From: Pantoea sp. 18069
GTDB taxonomy: Bacteria > Pseudomonadota > Gammaproteobacteria > Burkholderiales > Burkholderiaceae_C
NCBI RefSeq assembly: GCF_902706035.1
Contig: NZ_CACSJA010000001.1
Span: 1 to 64,000 of the forward strand
Direction: 5' to 3'
Length of the DNA stretch: 64,000 nt
Below the pieces are notes generated by a model. The model was not told the origin of the DNA, did not search any database, and worked only from the letters and a program-made list of their open reading frames with translations. Position numbers and translations under genes: made by a program. Positions 25,710 to 34,037 of the stretch are shown in pieces. Position 1 is the stretch's first letter. Each line of letters begins with the position of its first letter.

Positions 25710-26783
25710 TCAAGTCAGTGCTGCGGGGACAGTCATCCCGAACTTCTCCAGCCAGGGCTGGAGCTGGGACAGGATGGCCGGATTCAATGCCACGCCATCG
25801 CGCAACTGGCGCGCCTTGCGCTCCAAGGCGCCCTGCCCCGGCAGGCGCACGCGATCAACGCCTGGGCGTGGCGGGTTGTCGGTACAGGCGCGTGCGATCC
25901 AACCCATTTGTTCCGCAAAGGCCTCTTCACCCGCGAAGGCCGAGGGGTCCAGGATCTGCAGAAACACCGTATTGCCCCAGTTCTTGCCTGGGTCGTCGCG
26001 GCCATGGCCCGAAAGGCCGGCCGTCAGTGCTTCCACCATCAGCGATAGCGCATAGCCCTTGTGGCCGGCATCCAGGCCGCCCAGCGGCAGGATCGAGCCT
26101 GCATGCGGCGCAAACAGGACGGCCGGATCGTTGCTGGCATTGCCGTGCTCGTCGATCAGCCACGGGTGCGGCAACCGCTTGCCCTGCTTGTACAGCCGGG
26201 TGGTCATGCCGACCGTAGTGATGGAAGTCGAGACGTCGATCAGCACCGGGCCTTGCGGCGTGGGGAAGCCCGCCGCCATCGGGCTGGGCGAAAACAGCGG
26301 ATGGGTGCCGCCGAACGGTGCCACCGACTGGGCCGCCGGAGCCGACGAGTACAGCAGTATCACGAAGCCCGCTTGCGCAGCCCGCTCCAGGTAGGCGGCC
26401 AGGCAGCCGATATGGTGGGCGCGCCGGATGGTCACCGTGCCGGTGCCGTAATCACGCGCCCGTGCCATTGCACTGTCCATCGCCCGCAGCGTGAGCCACG
26501 GGCCGGGCAGGCGCTTGCCGTCCCACGTTGCCACGGCAGCGCGATCGGCCAGCACGTCGAAGTCTCCCTCGACCGCCATGCTGCCACTTTCGATCTCGGC
26601 CAGATAGGTAGGCAGCAATTGCAGGCCATGCGTGTCGTGACCCATCAGGTCACCTTCGACCAAAATATCCGCCACGTCGGCAGCCCGGTCGCTGGACAAG
26701 CCCACGCGCTCGAGCATGGCCTGGGCCATGGCGCGCAGCGTGGCGGCGTCATGGCGCATGACGACCATGGGTTGGCTTGGCAT
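25710..26783 (-). CDS. Ldh family NAD(P)-dependent malate/lactate-type dehydrogenase
   Basis: A 357-residue protein of the Ldh_2 family (YbiC/YiaK/ComC relatives), which has its own fold unrelated to classical lactate dehydrogenase. Marks are GHDTHGLQLLPTYLAEIESG near residue 48, TVTIRRAHHIGCLAAYLERAA (catalytic His region), and GLDAGHKGYALSLMVEALTAGLSG. Members reduce 2-oxo acids such as 2,3-diketogulonate or sulfopyruvate, or oxidise the corresponding hydroxy acids. The start at 26783 (MPSQPMVVM) has AAGGAA upstream. The longer in-frame extension belongs to an SDR remnant and is not part of this protein. Confidence 0.9.
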   Translation of the reverse strand: MPSQPMVVMRHDAATLRAMAQAMLERVGLSSDRAADVADILVEGDLMGHDTHGLQLLPTYLAEIESGSMAVEGDFDVLADRAAVATWDGKRLPGPWLTLRAMDSAMARARDYGTGTVTIRRAHHIGCLAAYLERAAQAGFVILLYSSAPAAQSVAPFGGTHPLFSPSPMAAGFPTPQGPVLIDVSTSITTVGMTTRLYKQGKRLPHPWLIDEHGNASNDPAVLFAPHAGSILPLGGLDAGHKGYALSLMVEALTAGLSGHGRDDPGKNWGNTVFLQILDPSAFAGEEAFAEQMGWIARACTDNPPRPGVDRVRLPGQGALERKARQLRDGVALNPAILSQLQPWLEKFGMTVPAALT

Positions 26784-26825
26784 AGGAGTTCCTTGAGATT
26801 GGGCGCATCGGGTGCGCCCTGGGTT

Positions 26826-26934
26826 TTCGGCAATCAGGTAGCCGCCATCGACCGACAGGCTTTCCCCGGCAGTGATACTTGGCCGCTCCATCCTGGTTCG
26901 ACGACATCCACACGAATGCCGTCAAATGCATGGA
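26826..26934 (-). pseudogene. Remnant of a second SDR gene (C-terminal fragments, frameshifted)
   Basis: On the minus strand one frame reads HAFDGIRVDVVEPGW, which matches the SDR motif before the substrate loop. A second frame then reads RPSITAGESLSVDGGYLIAE, which matches an SDR C-terminus. About 40 residues that should separate them are missing and the frame changes. This is the decayed end of an SDR gene between the intact SDR and the Ldh-family gene. Confidence 0.7.
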
Positions 26935-27684
26935 TCAATAGGTAGCACGCCCGCCGGACAGGTCAAAGACCGCTCCAGTGCTGAAGGTGCAGGAGCCCGA
27001 ACACAGCCACGTCACCATCTCGGCCACCTCCTGGACTTCACCCAGACGCCGCATGGGACTCTTGTTGATCATGGTCTGCACGTGCTCAGGCGACATTTGA
27101 TCCAGCAAGCTGGTGCGGATCGCGGCAGGTGCCACGGCGTTCACGCGAATATCGGTGTCGGCCAGCTCCTTGCCCAGCGATTTGGTCATGGCCATGGCTC
27201 CCGCCTTGGATGCACTGTAGGCCGACGAATTCGGCGTACCTTCTTTACCCGCCAACGAAGTGATATTGACGATTCGCCCGTTGCCCGCACGCCGCATCGC
27301 AGGAACTACCGCCCGGCAGGTATTGAAAGTGCCCATGAGATTGACCAGAATGATCCGCTCCCATTCGGCAGGCTCATATGTTTCCAGCGGCTGAGTGGCG
27401 CCGGCATAGCCCGCGCTGTTGACCAGGATGTCGATTTTTCCCAGTTCCGCAATCGTTTGTTGGCACGCTCTATCGACATTTTCAGCATCCGTCACATCGA
27501 CTCGCCATTGACGGGGACCTTCTTGAGGGTGCAGGTCCCAAACAGCCACCGTTGCCCCACAGGCTGCCAATTGTTCGGAAATAGCGGCGCCAATACCTTG
27601 ACTCCCCCCCGTCACCACAGCCACCAGCCCGGTGAAATCGTATTGGGCCGCGCTGTTCTTTTTAACGAATGAATTGTTTGACAT
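26935..27684 (-). CDS. SDR family oxidoreductase
   Basis: A 249-residue classical SDR with TGGSQGIG at about residues 25-32, NSAG, a catalytic serine in NITSLAG and YSASKAG as the Tyr/Lys motif. The C-terminal motif FSTGAVFDLSGGRATY is of the usual type. A DLHPQ stretch after beta-2 (Asp) suggests NAD(H). It overlaps the cupin gene upstream by 23 bases, indicating translational coupling. The substrate is unknown but is expected to be an intermediate of the island pathway. Confidence 0.92.
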   Translation of the reverse strand: MSNNSFVKKNSAAQYDFTGLVAVVTGGSQGIGAAISEQLAACGATVAVWDLHPQEGPRQWRVDVTDAENVDRACQQTIAELGKIDILVNSAGYAGATQPLETYEPAEWERIILVNLMGTFNTCRAVVPAMRRAGNGRIVNITSLAGKEGTPNSSAYSASKAGAMAMTKSLGKELADTDIRVNAVAPAAIRTSLLDQMSPEHVQTMINKSPMRRLGEVQEVAEMVTWLCSGSCTFSTGAVFDLSGGRATY

Positions 27685-28189
27685 AGTCTTCGCCCAGGCC
27701 CACTTCAGAAAAATGCTTTTTGCACATGTCGATCTTGGTGAAAACGTCTTCGTAGCCGTTTCCTTTTCCCCAGGGGTCGGTGTAGTACATGATTCCGTTG
27801 ACCTGGAAATAAGTAATCATTTCTTCGACGTCCGGCGGCACATACAAGGTATGGGTTTCTCCAGGCGGCTCGAAGACATAACTACCTTCTTCTGCCCACC
27901 AATCGTGTTCCAGATACTTCCAGCGGCCCTTGAGCACGAAACCGTGTACAGCCTGCGGGTGCCGATGGCGACTCAACACCCCCGACTTGCGTACACGCAG
28001 CAGATTCATCCAGTAGCCCTGGCTGGCGTTGAGGCACAACGGTCGGAACCACACGTTCTCTGCCTGGGGAACCCACAACCTCTCATCGGTAGGGATGGCG
28101 TTTGAAATGACGATTTCAGGCAACGCCTCCACCGGATTGGCGTACTGATATGGCATCAGCGGTTGCTCGTCTTGCTGGTCAACTGGCAT
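27662..28189 (-). CDS. Cupin-domain protein, 2,4'-dihydroxyacetophenone dioxygenase-like
   Basis: A 175-residue single-domain cupin. Cupin motif 1 reads as SRHRHPQAVHGFVLKGRW (metal ligands H, H and a later H), and motif 2 as YVFEPPGETHTLYVP. Length and spacing recall the 2,4'-dihydroxyacetophenone dioxygenase group (Fe-dependent, cleaving a C-C bond), but many cupins in this group have other roles. First gene of the island operon, with GGAG 7 bases before the ATG. Just upstream lie the palindromes thought to bind the IclR regulator. Confidence 0.8.
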   Translation of the reverse strand: MPVDQQDEQPLMPYQYANPVEALPEIVISNAIPTDERLWVPQAENVWFRPLCLNASQGYWMNLLRVRKSGVLSRHRHPQAVHGFVLKGRWKYLEHDWWAEEGSYVFEPPGETHTLYVPPDVEEMITYFQVNGIMYYTDPWGKGNGYEDVFTKIDMCKKHFSEVGLGEDYVKQFIR

Positions 28190-28200
28190 GATTAAACTCC

Positions 28201-28236
28201 ACAATATGGACATGTTGTCTGCAATGTGGTCATTGT
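28201..28236. promoter_or_regulatory. Paired palindromes, candidate IclR operator
   Basis: An imperfect 18-bp palindrome at 28201-28218 (ACAATATGG/ACATGTTGT, 14 of 18 symmetric positions) is followed by CAATG-TGGT-CATTG at 28222-28235. They lie 12-47 bases upstream of the cupin ATG in the divergent gap to the IclR gene. Confidence 0.5.
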
Positions 28237-28339
28237 AAAAGCATACCAAAGCCCACTACACTGGGGTTTTCCCCTGCTGAGCACGGCTTTGCTGCCATCG
28301 GCAGCAGCCGTCGCGCGCGACGAGAACTGCGAGCCGATA

Positions 28340-29209
28340 ATGAGCACTCAGAAGACCCTCCCCAATCTTGATTTCGCTATGCAACGATCGCCTACGGCCA
28401 CCCCTTCGGCAAGTTCACAAATTGCGGGAACTGCTGCTTTTTCTAAATTTGTTCATCTGCTGCAGCTCATCTCCGATACAGCCGAGCCGCTGACCATCGC
28501 CGAACTCAGCAAACTGAGCGGCTACCCCCGCCCTACTGTTCATCGCACAGTGGCCGCACTGGTTGCAGAACGGCTGCTGGAAGAAAGCCCTCGAACAGGC
28601 CGCTTGGTTTTAGGGCCGCGCCTGATTCAATTGGCCAGCCGGAGTTGGGAGCGCTCGGAGCTGCGCTTGGCCGCCATAGAAGACATCAAGAAACTGCGCG
28701 ATATCACGGGCGAAACCATTCATTTGGCGGTATTGAATGGCCAGCACATGGTTTACATAGAAAAACTGGAAAGCCCGAGCGCCGTTCGCATGACTTCGCG
28801 CATCGGGACGAATGTCTCGCTTCACTCCACAGCGGTGGGCAAAGCCTATCTCGCGGCACTCGAAGAGTCTGCTTGCGAGAAATTGCTGAAAGCACAGCCC
28901 GATCCATTACCCTGCTATACACCCAGGACCATTGCCACGCTGCCAGATTTACGCCACCAACTCGCAGACATACGCAGCCGTGGTTGGTCGATTGATGACG
29001 AGGAGCAAGAGCCCGGCATTTGCTGCTTTGGGGCCGCCATCATTGGTCACCAAGGCCATCCCCTTGCCGCTATCAGCGTCAGCACTTTACGATTTAGGCA
29101 AAAGGAAGAACCTTTGCAGTCTTACGTACAGCCTTTACTGGAAGCCTGCAAGGCCATATCTCGACGGATATCTGAAACTCCAGCCTTTTCTGATGCAGAT
29201 GCTTTTTGA
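28340..29209 (+). CDS. IclR family transcriptional regulator
   Basis: A 289-residue regulator. A 30-residue variable tail is followed by the winged helix (about residues 33-95, with LTIAELSKLSGYPRPTVHRTVAAL) and the effector domain (about 110-270, with ETIHLAVLNGQHMVYIEKL, LHSTAVGKAYLA and ICCFGAAIIG). IclR proteins bind a pathway metabolite through the C-terminal domain and repress or activate adjacent catabolic genes. It is divergent from the ten-gene operon, which it presumably controls. The start at 28340 has only a weak ribosome-binding site, and internal starts are possible. Confidence 0.93.
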   Translation: MSTQKTLPNLDFAMQRSPTATPSASSQIAGTAAFSKFVHLLQLISDTAEPLTIAELSKLSGYPRPTVHRTVAALVAERLLEESPRTGRLVLGPRLIQLASRSWERSELRLAAIEDIKKLRDITGETIHLAVLNGQHMVYIEKLESPSAVRMTSRIGTNVSLHSTAVGKAYLAALEESACEKLLKAQPDPLPCYTPRTIATLPDLRHQLADIRSRGWSIDDEEQEPGICCFGAAIIGHQGHPLAAISVSTLRFRQKEEPLQSYVQPLLEACKAISRRISETPAFSDADAF

Positions 29210-29560
29210 GGAGCGTGAATATACGCTGCCAAATGCAGGTAATAGCCGATATGAAACCGCATTCTGTGTCGGGTGACTCGCGCTGGCCGTCCGCCCAGGG
29301 CGACGCTCTAATTCGGTTTCGGCGGCGACATCCATGGCCCAGGCAGACCTGCCAGCAGTGTTCGCTGAAAGCTCAGATCGATGATCGGGCAAGGGTTGCG
29401 CGCATGCAGTAGTGCCTGCCGGGTGAGTTGATCCGGCACCAAGGGAATATCCAGCCCGCGCCGGCTTCGATCGGGTTGGGCCAATCATCACGTTGTGTAC
29501 CGCATTGGACCGGTAAATGCCTGCTGGCGCTCTTGACGGATGTCTGGCCAGCGCCGCTGC
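29210..29560. other. Gap between iclR and the IS remnant, no intact gene
   Basis: On the minus strand an open stretch of about 55 codons ends at 29308 (LVPDQLTRQALLHARNPCPI then IIDLSFQRTLL). It has an in-frame stop upstream and no start, so it may be the tail of a lost gene. I do not recognise its family. Confidence 0.35.
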
Positions 29561-29680
29561 GTTCACTACTACAACCACCAACGCATCAAGCTCAAGCCAA
29601 AAAGCCTGAGCCCGGTGCAATACCGAACTCAGGCCTTGAGTCACTAACTTCGAACTGTCCAGCTTCTTGCGGTCAGTTCA
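29561..29680 (+). mobile_element. Remnant of an IS3-family element (transposase C-terminus and right end)
   Basis: The frame 29561-29647 reads VHYYNHQRIKLKPKSLSPVQ then YRTQ, the conserved C-terminal tail of IS3-family transposases (xYYNxxRIxxKLKxxSPVxYR). It is followed by a GC-poor end sequence (GAACTGTCCAGCTTCTTG) similar to IS3-group right ends. The rest of the element is gone. Confidence 0.75.
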
Positions 29681-29695
29681 TGCTGGGCGCACTAT

Positions 29696-29725
29696 AAAAA
29701 AACCGGCCCTGAGGCCGGTTTTTTT
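29696..29725. terminator. Terminator downstream of the DEAD-box helicase gene
   Basis: CCGGCC/GGCCGG stem (29703-29708 with 29713-29718) flanked by A7 on the left and T7 on the right, so it can act in both directions. It ends the minus-strand helicase transcript. Confidence 0.9.
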
Positions 29726-29744
29726 GCATGCTCAGCGCTGAAGA

Positions 29745-31775
29745 TCAGCGGGCAGGGCGTGCAGGACGCTTGCGGGCGTCGTGGGGCGTGAACGAAGGCT
29801 TGCCGCCAGGGCCGCCCGCGGGCTTGCCAGCATAGGCCGGACGCGCACCGTATTCACGTGCGGGAGCACGGTCGCCGCCGCCGAAGCCGCCGCGATCACC
29901 GCCACGGTTGTCGGCAAATGCGGGCTTGCGCGGAGCAAAGCCTTCGCCATCACGGCGCGGAGCACCGCCAAAGCCACGGTCGTCGCGGGGAGCCGCACCA
30001 CGGGGGGCGCCAAAACCACCAGCGCCACGGTCGTTGCCGCCGAAGCCGCCACGATCACCACCACGGTCACCGCCGCCGAAACCACCGCGGTCACCGCCGC
30101 CGCCGAAGCCGCCGCGATCACCACCGCCGCCGCCAAAGCTACGGCCACCGCCACCGCCACCGCCGCCGCCGAAGCCGCCGCGGTCACCGCCGCCGAAGCT
30201 ACGACCGCCGCCACCGCCACCGCCGCCGAAGCCGCTACGGCCACGCGACGAGTAGTCACGGCTTTCGCCGCCACGGCCACGGCCATCAGGGCGACCGCCC
30301 TGGGGAGCGCGCTGCGTGGGTTCGAGGCCAGGCACCACTTCCGCGGTGAACTGCTGGCGGGTGAAAGCTTCGATATCGAAGATACGGCGACGATCGCGCA
30401 ATTCGGCGAACGTCACGGCCAGACCCGTGCGACCGGCGCGGCCGGTACGGCCGATACGGTGGGTGTAGTCTTCGGCCTTCATGGGAAGACCGTAGTTGAA
30501 CACGTGGGTGATCGTGGGCACGTCGATACCGCGTGCGGCGACATCGGTAGCCACCAGGATTTGCACCTGGCCGCCGCGCAGTGCCTGCAGGCGGCGATTG
30601 CGCAGACCCTGGCTCAGTGCACCGTGCAGAGCGACGGCCGAGAAGCCTTCCTGCTGCAGATCGGTGGCCAGACCGTCACATTCCACCTGCGTGGAAGCGA
30701 ACACGATGGCCTGGTTGATCGTGGTGTCACGCAGCCAGTGGTCCAGCAGCTTGCGCTTGTGCTGGGCATTGTCGGCCCAGAACAGCACCTGCTTGATGCT
30801 GGAGTGCTTTTCCTGCGGCGAGTCGATCTGGATCTTCTTGACGCCAGCGCCGTTGTCATGCATCACACGCATGGCCAGCTGCTGAATGCGCGACGCGAAC
30901 GTGGCGCTGAACATCATGGTCTGCTGGCGCTGTGCCGTCATCTGGTTGACTTCGGCGAGGTCGTCCGAGAAGCCCAGGTCGAGCATGCGGTCGGCTTCGT
31001 CGACGACCAGGAATTGCACCTTGTCGAGCTTGATCTGCATCGAACGCTGCAGGTCCAGCAGACGGCCAGGCGTGGCCACCACCAGATTGGCGTTCTGCAG
31101 CTTGGCGATTTGCAGCTGGTAAGGAATACCACCGACCACGTTGGCAACGCGCAGGCCGCGGCAATGCTTGACCAGCTCGATGGCGTCATGCGCCACCTGC
31201 TGGGCCAGCTCGCGCGTGGGGCACAGGATCAGGGCGCCGGGAGCGGCAGCCTTGAAGTTGCGGGGGTTGGTCGGGTCCTTGCGCTTGCGCTTGGGAGCCG
31301 GTTCGCCATTGGCCGCGGCTTCGGCGCAGGCGCGCTCGAATTCGGCACGGCCTTCGGCTTCGATTTCGGCTTGCTGCTCGAGCAGCGTGTGCAGCACGGG
31401 CAGCAGGAACGCAGCCGTCTTGCCCGAACCGGTCTGGCTCGACACCATCAGATCGACAAAGGCGGTCGCGTTGGGGCCCTTGTTCATTGCCAGCGGAATG
31501 GCCTTGGCTTGCACGGCGGTGGGCTGGGTGTAGCCCAGGTCGGCGACAGCCTGAACCAGTTCAGGGGCCAGGCCCAGTTCCACGAAGCCGTTGGGCTTTT
31601 GCTCTACGACTTCAGCTTGTTCAGCTTCAGTTTCCAGCGAATCGGAAATGATGGATGCGGCGTCTGCAACGATGGCAGCGTCGTCGGCAGCAATATGCGC
31701 TGCGTTCAAAATGGAATGGTCCAAAGAAGATTCTGCAGCGGCGGCAACGCCCTGCTCAATAATGTTGTCGTTCAT
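29745..31775 (-). CDS. DEAD-box RNA helicase with long RGG/FGG tail (RhlE-like)
   Basis: A 676-residue protein. An acidic Ala-rich N-terminal extension (about 50 residues) is followed by the Q motif (FVELGLAPELVQAVADLGYT QPTAVQ), SQTGSGKTAAFLLPVL, PTRELAQQ, DEADRMLDLGF (DEAD) and SAT. The second RecA domain has VATDVAARGIDVP and HRIGRTGRAGRTG. An unusual basic insertion KRKRKDPTNPRNFKAA lies between motifs I and Ia. The last 170 residues are Gly-rich with repeated RGGFGGG and RSFGGG units, expected to be disordered and RNA binding. Likely roles are RNA remodelling, ribosome assembly or cold adaptation. The ATG at 31775 follows the GTG at 31799; the ribosome-binding site is weak. Confidence 0.93.
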   Translation of the reverse strand: MNDNIIEQGVAAAAESSLDHSILNAAHIAADDAAIVADAASIISDSLETEAEQAEVVEQKPNGFVELGLAPELVQAVADLGYTQPTAVQAKAIPLAMNKGPNATAFVDLMVSSQTGSGKTAAFLLPVLHTLLEQQAEIEAEGRAEFERACAEAAANGEPAPKRKRKDPTNPRNFKAAAPGALILCPTRELAQQVAHDAIELVKHCRGLRVANVVGGIPYQLQIAKLQNANLVVATPGRLLDLQRSMQIKLDKVQFLVVDEADRMLDLGFSDDLAEVNQMTAQRQQTMMFSATFASRIQQLAMRVMHDNGAGVKKIQIDSPQEKHSSIKQVLFWADNAQHKRKLLDHWLRDTTINQAIVFASTQVECDGLATDLQQEGFSAVALHGALSQGLRNRRLQALRGGQVQILVATDVAARGIDVPTITHVFNYGLPMKAEDYTHRIGRTGRAGRTGLAVTFAELRDRRRIFDIEAFTRQQFTAEVVPGLEPTQRAPQGGRPDGRGRGGESRDYSSRGRSGFGGGGGGGGRSFGGGDRGGFGGGGGGGGGRSFGGGGGDRGGFGGGGDRGGFGGGDRGGDRGGFGGNDRGAGGFGAPRGAAPRDDRGFGGAPRRDGEGFAPRKPAFADNRGGDRGGFGGGDRAPAREYGARPAYAGKPAGGPGGKPSFTPHDARKRPARPAR

Positions 31776-31824
31776 TTGTTTCTCACGATGAAGCGCCACC
31801 GAACAGATGTCTGCGGTGCTTCAA

Positions 31825-31850
31825 TGACGGTTAAAAAACATCAACCGTCA
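31825..31850 (-). other. Hairpin in the DEAD-box helicase leader
   Basis: A perfect 8-bp inverted repeat TGACGGTT/AACCGTCA with a T-rich loop about 50 bases upstream of the helicase ATG. The 275-base gap to orn holds no other gene, so the helicase mRNA may have a long structured leader. Confidence 0.45.
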
Positions 31851-32074
31851 AACGTGGCCGGCTCGAAAGTGAGGCGGCTGGGCATAAGTTGCTTTGCCGT
31901 GCGAGGCGCACGGATCAAAAAGCGGGGCCCGGTGAGTGATGGGAGATGCGCAAACTTACCCCAAGGGGTAGGGGCAAGCTGCGAATTATGACATGGCTTT
32001 ACTGGAATTGGCAAGCGCACCCCTGGGATTACCCGACGTTGGCCAAGGCCATGCCAGCCCGCCCCGGGCGACGG

Positions 32075-32668
32075 TCAGGCCGCCAGCGGCTCGAGCGCAA
32101 GGAAATGCGCGCGGTAATGGATCAGCTCGTCGATCGATTCATGCACGTCGGCCAGCGCCGTGTGGCGCTGCGCTTTCTTGAACGACGCGCAGACCGCGGG
32201 CTTCCAGCGGCGCGCGAGCTCCTTGAAGGTGCTCACGTCCACATTGCGGTAATGGAAGAAGGCTTCGAGCTTGGGCATGTAGTTGACCAGGAAGCGCCGG
32301 TCCTGGCCTATGCTGTTGCCGCACAGCGGCACCTTGCCCTTGGGCACATAGCGCGACAGGAAAGCGATCAGCTCGCGCTCGGCCTGGGCCTCGCTCACTT
32401 CCGATGCCTTGACGCGCTCGATCAGGCCGCTGCGCCCATGCGTGCCCTTGTTCCAGGCATCCATGCCGTTGAGCAGCGCGTCGCTCTGGTGGATGGCAAA
32501 GACCGGGCCTTCGATGCGGATCGACAGATCGGAGTTGGTGACCACGACGGCGATCTCTATCACCCTGTCGGTCTCGGGCTGCAGGCCCGTCATTTCACAG
32601 TCAAGCCAGACGAGATTCAAATCGGATTTCGCAAGCACGGGAGGGTTGGAGATGGGGGCATCGGACAT
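32075..32668 (-). CDS. orn: Oligoribonuclease
   Basis: A 197-residue DEDDh 3'-5' exonuclease that degrades RNA oligonucleotides of two to five residues, including pGpG from cyclic-di-GMP turnover. Exo I is [12 protein letters not shown] (D23, E25), Exo II contains [11 protein letters not shown] and Exo III is [14 protein letters not shown] (His/Asp). The N-terminal tail is about 15 residues longer than E. coli Orn. It is divergent from the M48 peptidase gene, and a GACAAT box lies 7 bases before the ATG. Confidence 0.96.
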   Translation of the reverse strand: MSDAPISNPPVLAKSDLNLVWLDCEMTGLQPETDRVIEIAVVVTNSDLSIRIEGPVFAIHQSDALLNGMDAWNKGTHGRSGLIERVKASEVSEAQAERELIAFLSRYVPKGKVPLCGNSIGQDRRFLVNYMPKLEAFFHYRNVDVSTFKELARRWKPAVCASFKKAQRHTALADVHESIDELIHYRAHFLALEPLAA

Positions 32669-32675
32669 GGCGCGA

Positions 32676-32690
32676 ATTGTCGCCTACACT
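32676..32690. promoter_or_regulatory. Back-to-back -10-like elements of orn and the M48 peptidase gene
   Basis: GACAAT (minus, 32676-32681) is 7 bases from the orn ATG. TACACT (plus, 32685-32690) is 8 bases from the peptidase ATG. Only 30 bases separate the two start codons, so both mRNAs should be leaderless. Confidence 0.4.
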
Positions 32691-32698
32691 GCCCGCAG

Positions 32699-34030
32699 AT
32701 GCTTTCGCCTACCCCATTTTCACCTTCGTTGCTGTTGACTCTGGGCTTTGCCGCACTGCTGGTGCTGCAACTGCTCACGCGCCTGTGGCTGCTTTCGCGC
32801 CAGGTGCGCCATGTCGCGCGCCACCGCGCCCAAGTGCCAACGGCGTTTGCTCGGCATGTGCCGCTCGCGGCCCACCAGAAAGCCGCCGACTACACGCAGG
32901 CCAAGGCACGCGTCGGGCTGGTCGACCTGGCGCTATCCACCGCCCTGCTGCTGGGCTGGACGCTGCTGGGCGGCCTGGATGCGCTGCACCAGCAACTGCT
33001 GCAGTGGCTGGGCCAGGGCCTGCACCAGCAGCTCGCGCTGCTTGCCGCGTTCGCGCTGATCTCGGGCCTGGCCGGCCTGCCGCTGTCGCTGTACCAGACC
33101 TTTGTCGTCGAGCAGCGCTTCGGCTTCAACAAGCTCACGCCCGGGCTATGGCTTGCCGACCTGTTCAAGTCCACGCTGGTCGGCGCCGTGATCGGCCTGC
33201 CGCTGGCCGCGCTGATCCTCTGGCTCATGGCCTCGAGCGGCGCGCTCTGGTGGCTCTGGGCCTGGGCCGTCTGGGCCGGCTTCAACCTGCTGCTGATGTG
33301 GCTCTACCCGAGCGTGATCGCGCCGCTGTTCAACCGCTTCGAGCCGCTCAAGGACGAGGCCATCCAGCAGCGCGTCACGGCGCTGATGCAGCGCTGCGGC
33401 TTTTCGGCCAAGGGCCTGTTCGTGATGGACGGCAGCCGCCGCTCGGCCCATGCCAATGCCTACTTCACGGGCTTCGGCTCGGCCAAGCGCGTGGTGTTCT
33501 ACGACACCTTGCTCAAGCAGCTCTCGCCGGGCGAAGTCGAAGCCGTGCTGGCCCACGAACTGGGCCATTTCAAGCACCGCCATATCGCCAAGCGGCTGGT
33601 CGGCTTGTTTGCGCTGAGCCTGGCCGCGCTCGCGCTGCTCGGCTGGCTGTCGCAGCAGCCGTGGTTCTACACCGGGCTGGGCGTGCGCCCCAGCCTCGAG
33701 ATGCTGCTCACCGGCGCCAGCGCCCTCGCGGGCAATGAGGCCGTCGCGCTGCTGCTGTTCATGCTGGTCGTGCCGGTGTTCAGCTTCTTCCTCACACCAC
33801 TGATGTCCTATTTCTCGCGCCGCGACGAGTTCCAGGCCGATGCCTACGCCGCGGAACAGTCCCAGGGCGCAGACCTCGCGTCGGCGCTGCTGACGCTCTA
33901 TGAGGACAACGCCTCGACGCTCACGCCCGACCCGACCTACGTCGCCTTCTACTATTCGCACCCACCGGCCATAGCGCGCCTCGCGCGCCTGCCGGCGCCC
34001 GCTCCTGCCCTGGCCCCTCACGCCCCATGA
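32699..34030 (+). CDS. M48 family zinc metallopeptidase (Ste24/CAAX-protease-like)
   Basis: A 443-residue integral membrane protease. The N-terminal half has about five membrane segments with QTFVVEQRFGFNKLTPGLWL, the Ste24 signature. The zinc motif HELGHFKHRH begins near H286, the third ligand is in EFQADAYAA, and a long membrane pair follows it. Relatives degrade damaged membrane proteins or process prenylated peptides. The C-terminus ends in an Ala/Pro tail. It is followed after 7 bases by the pterin dehydratase gene and then rsgA, a likely operon. Confidence 0.93.
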   Translation: MLSPTPFSPSLLLTLGFAALLVLQLLTRLWLLSRQVRHVARHRAQVPTAFARHVPLAAHQKAADYTQAKARVGLVDLALSTALLLGWTLLGGLDALHQQLLQWLGQGLHQQLALLAAFALISGLAGLPLSLYQTFVVEQRFGFNKLTPGLWLADLFKSTLVGAVIGLPLAALILWLMASSGALWWLWAWAVWAGFNLLLMWLYPSVIAPLFNRFEPLKDEAIQQRVTALMQRCGFSAKGLFVMDGSRRSAHANAYFTGFGSAKRVVFYDTLLKQLSPGEVEAVLAHELGHFKHRHIAKRLVGLFALSLAALALLGWLSQQPWFYTGLGVRPSLEMLLTGASALAGNEAVALLLFMLVVPVFSFFLTPLMSYFSRRDEFQADAYAAEQSQGADLASALLTLYEDNASTLTPDPTYVAFYYSHPPAIARLARLPAPAPALAPHAP

Positions 34031-34037
34031 CAGCACC

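Noticed and set aside
29781..31991. A 736-codon plus-strand frame antisense to the DEAD-box helicase gene
   Set aside because: It mirrors the Gly-rich repeat as Ala/Thr-rich low complexity, has no family motifs, and the minus-strand frame is a complete helicase.
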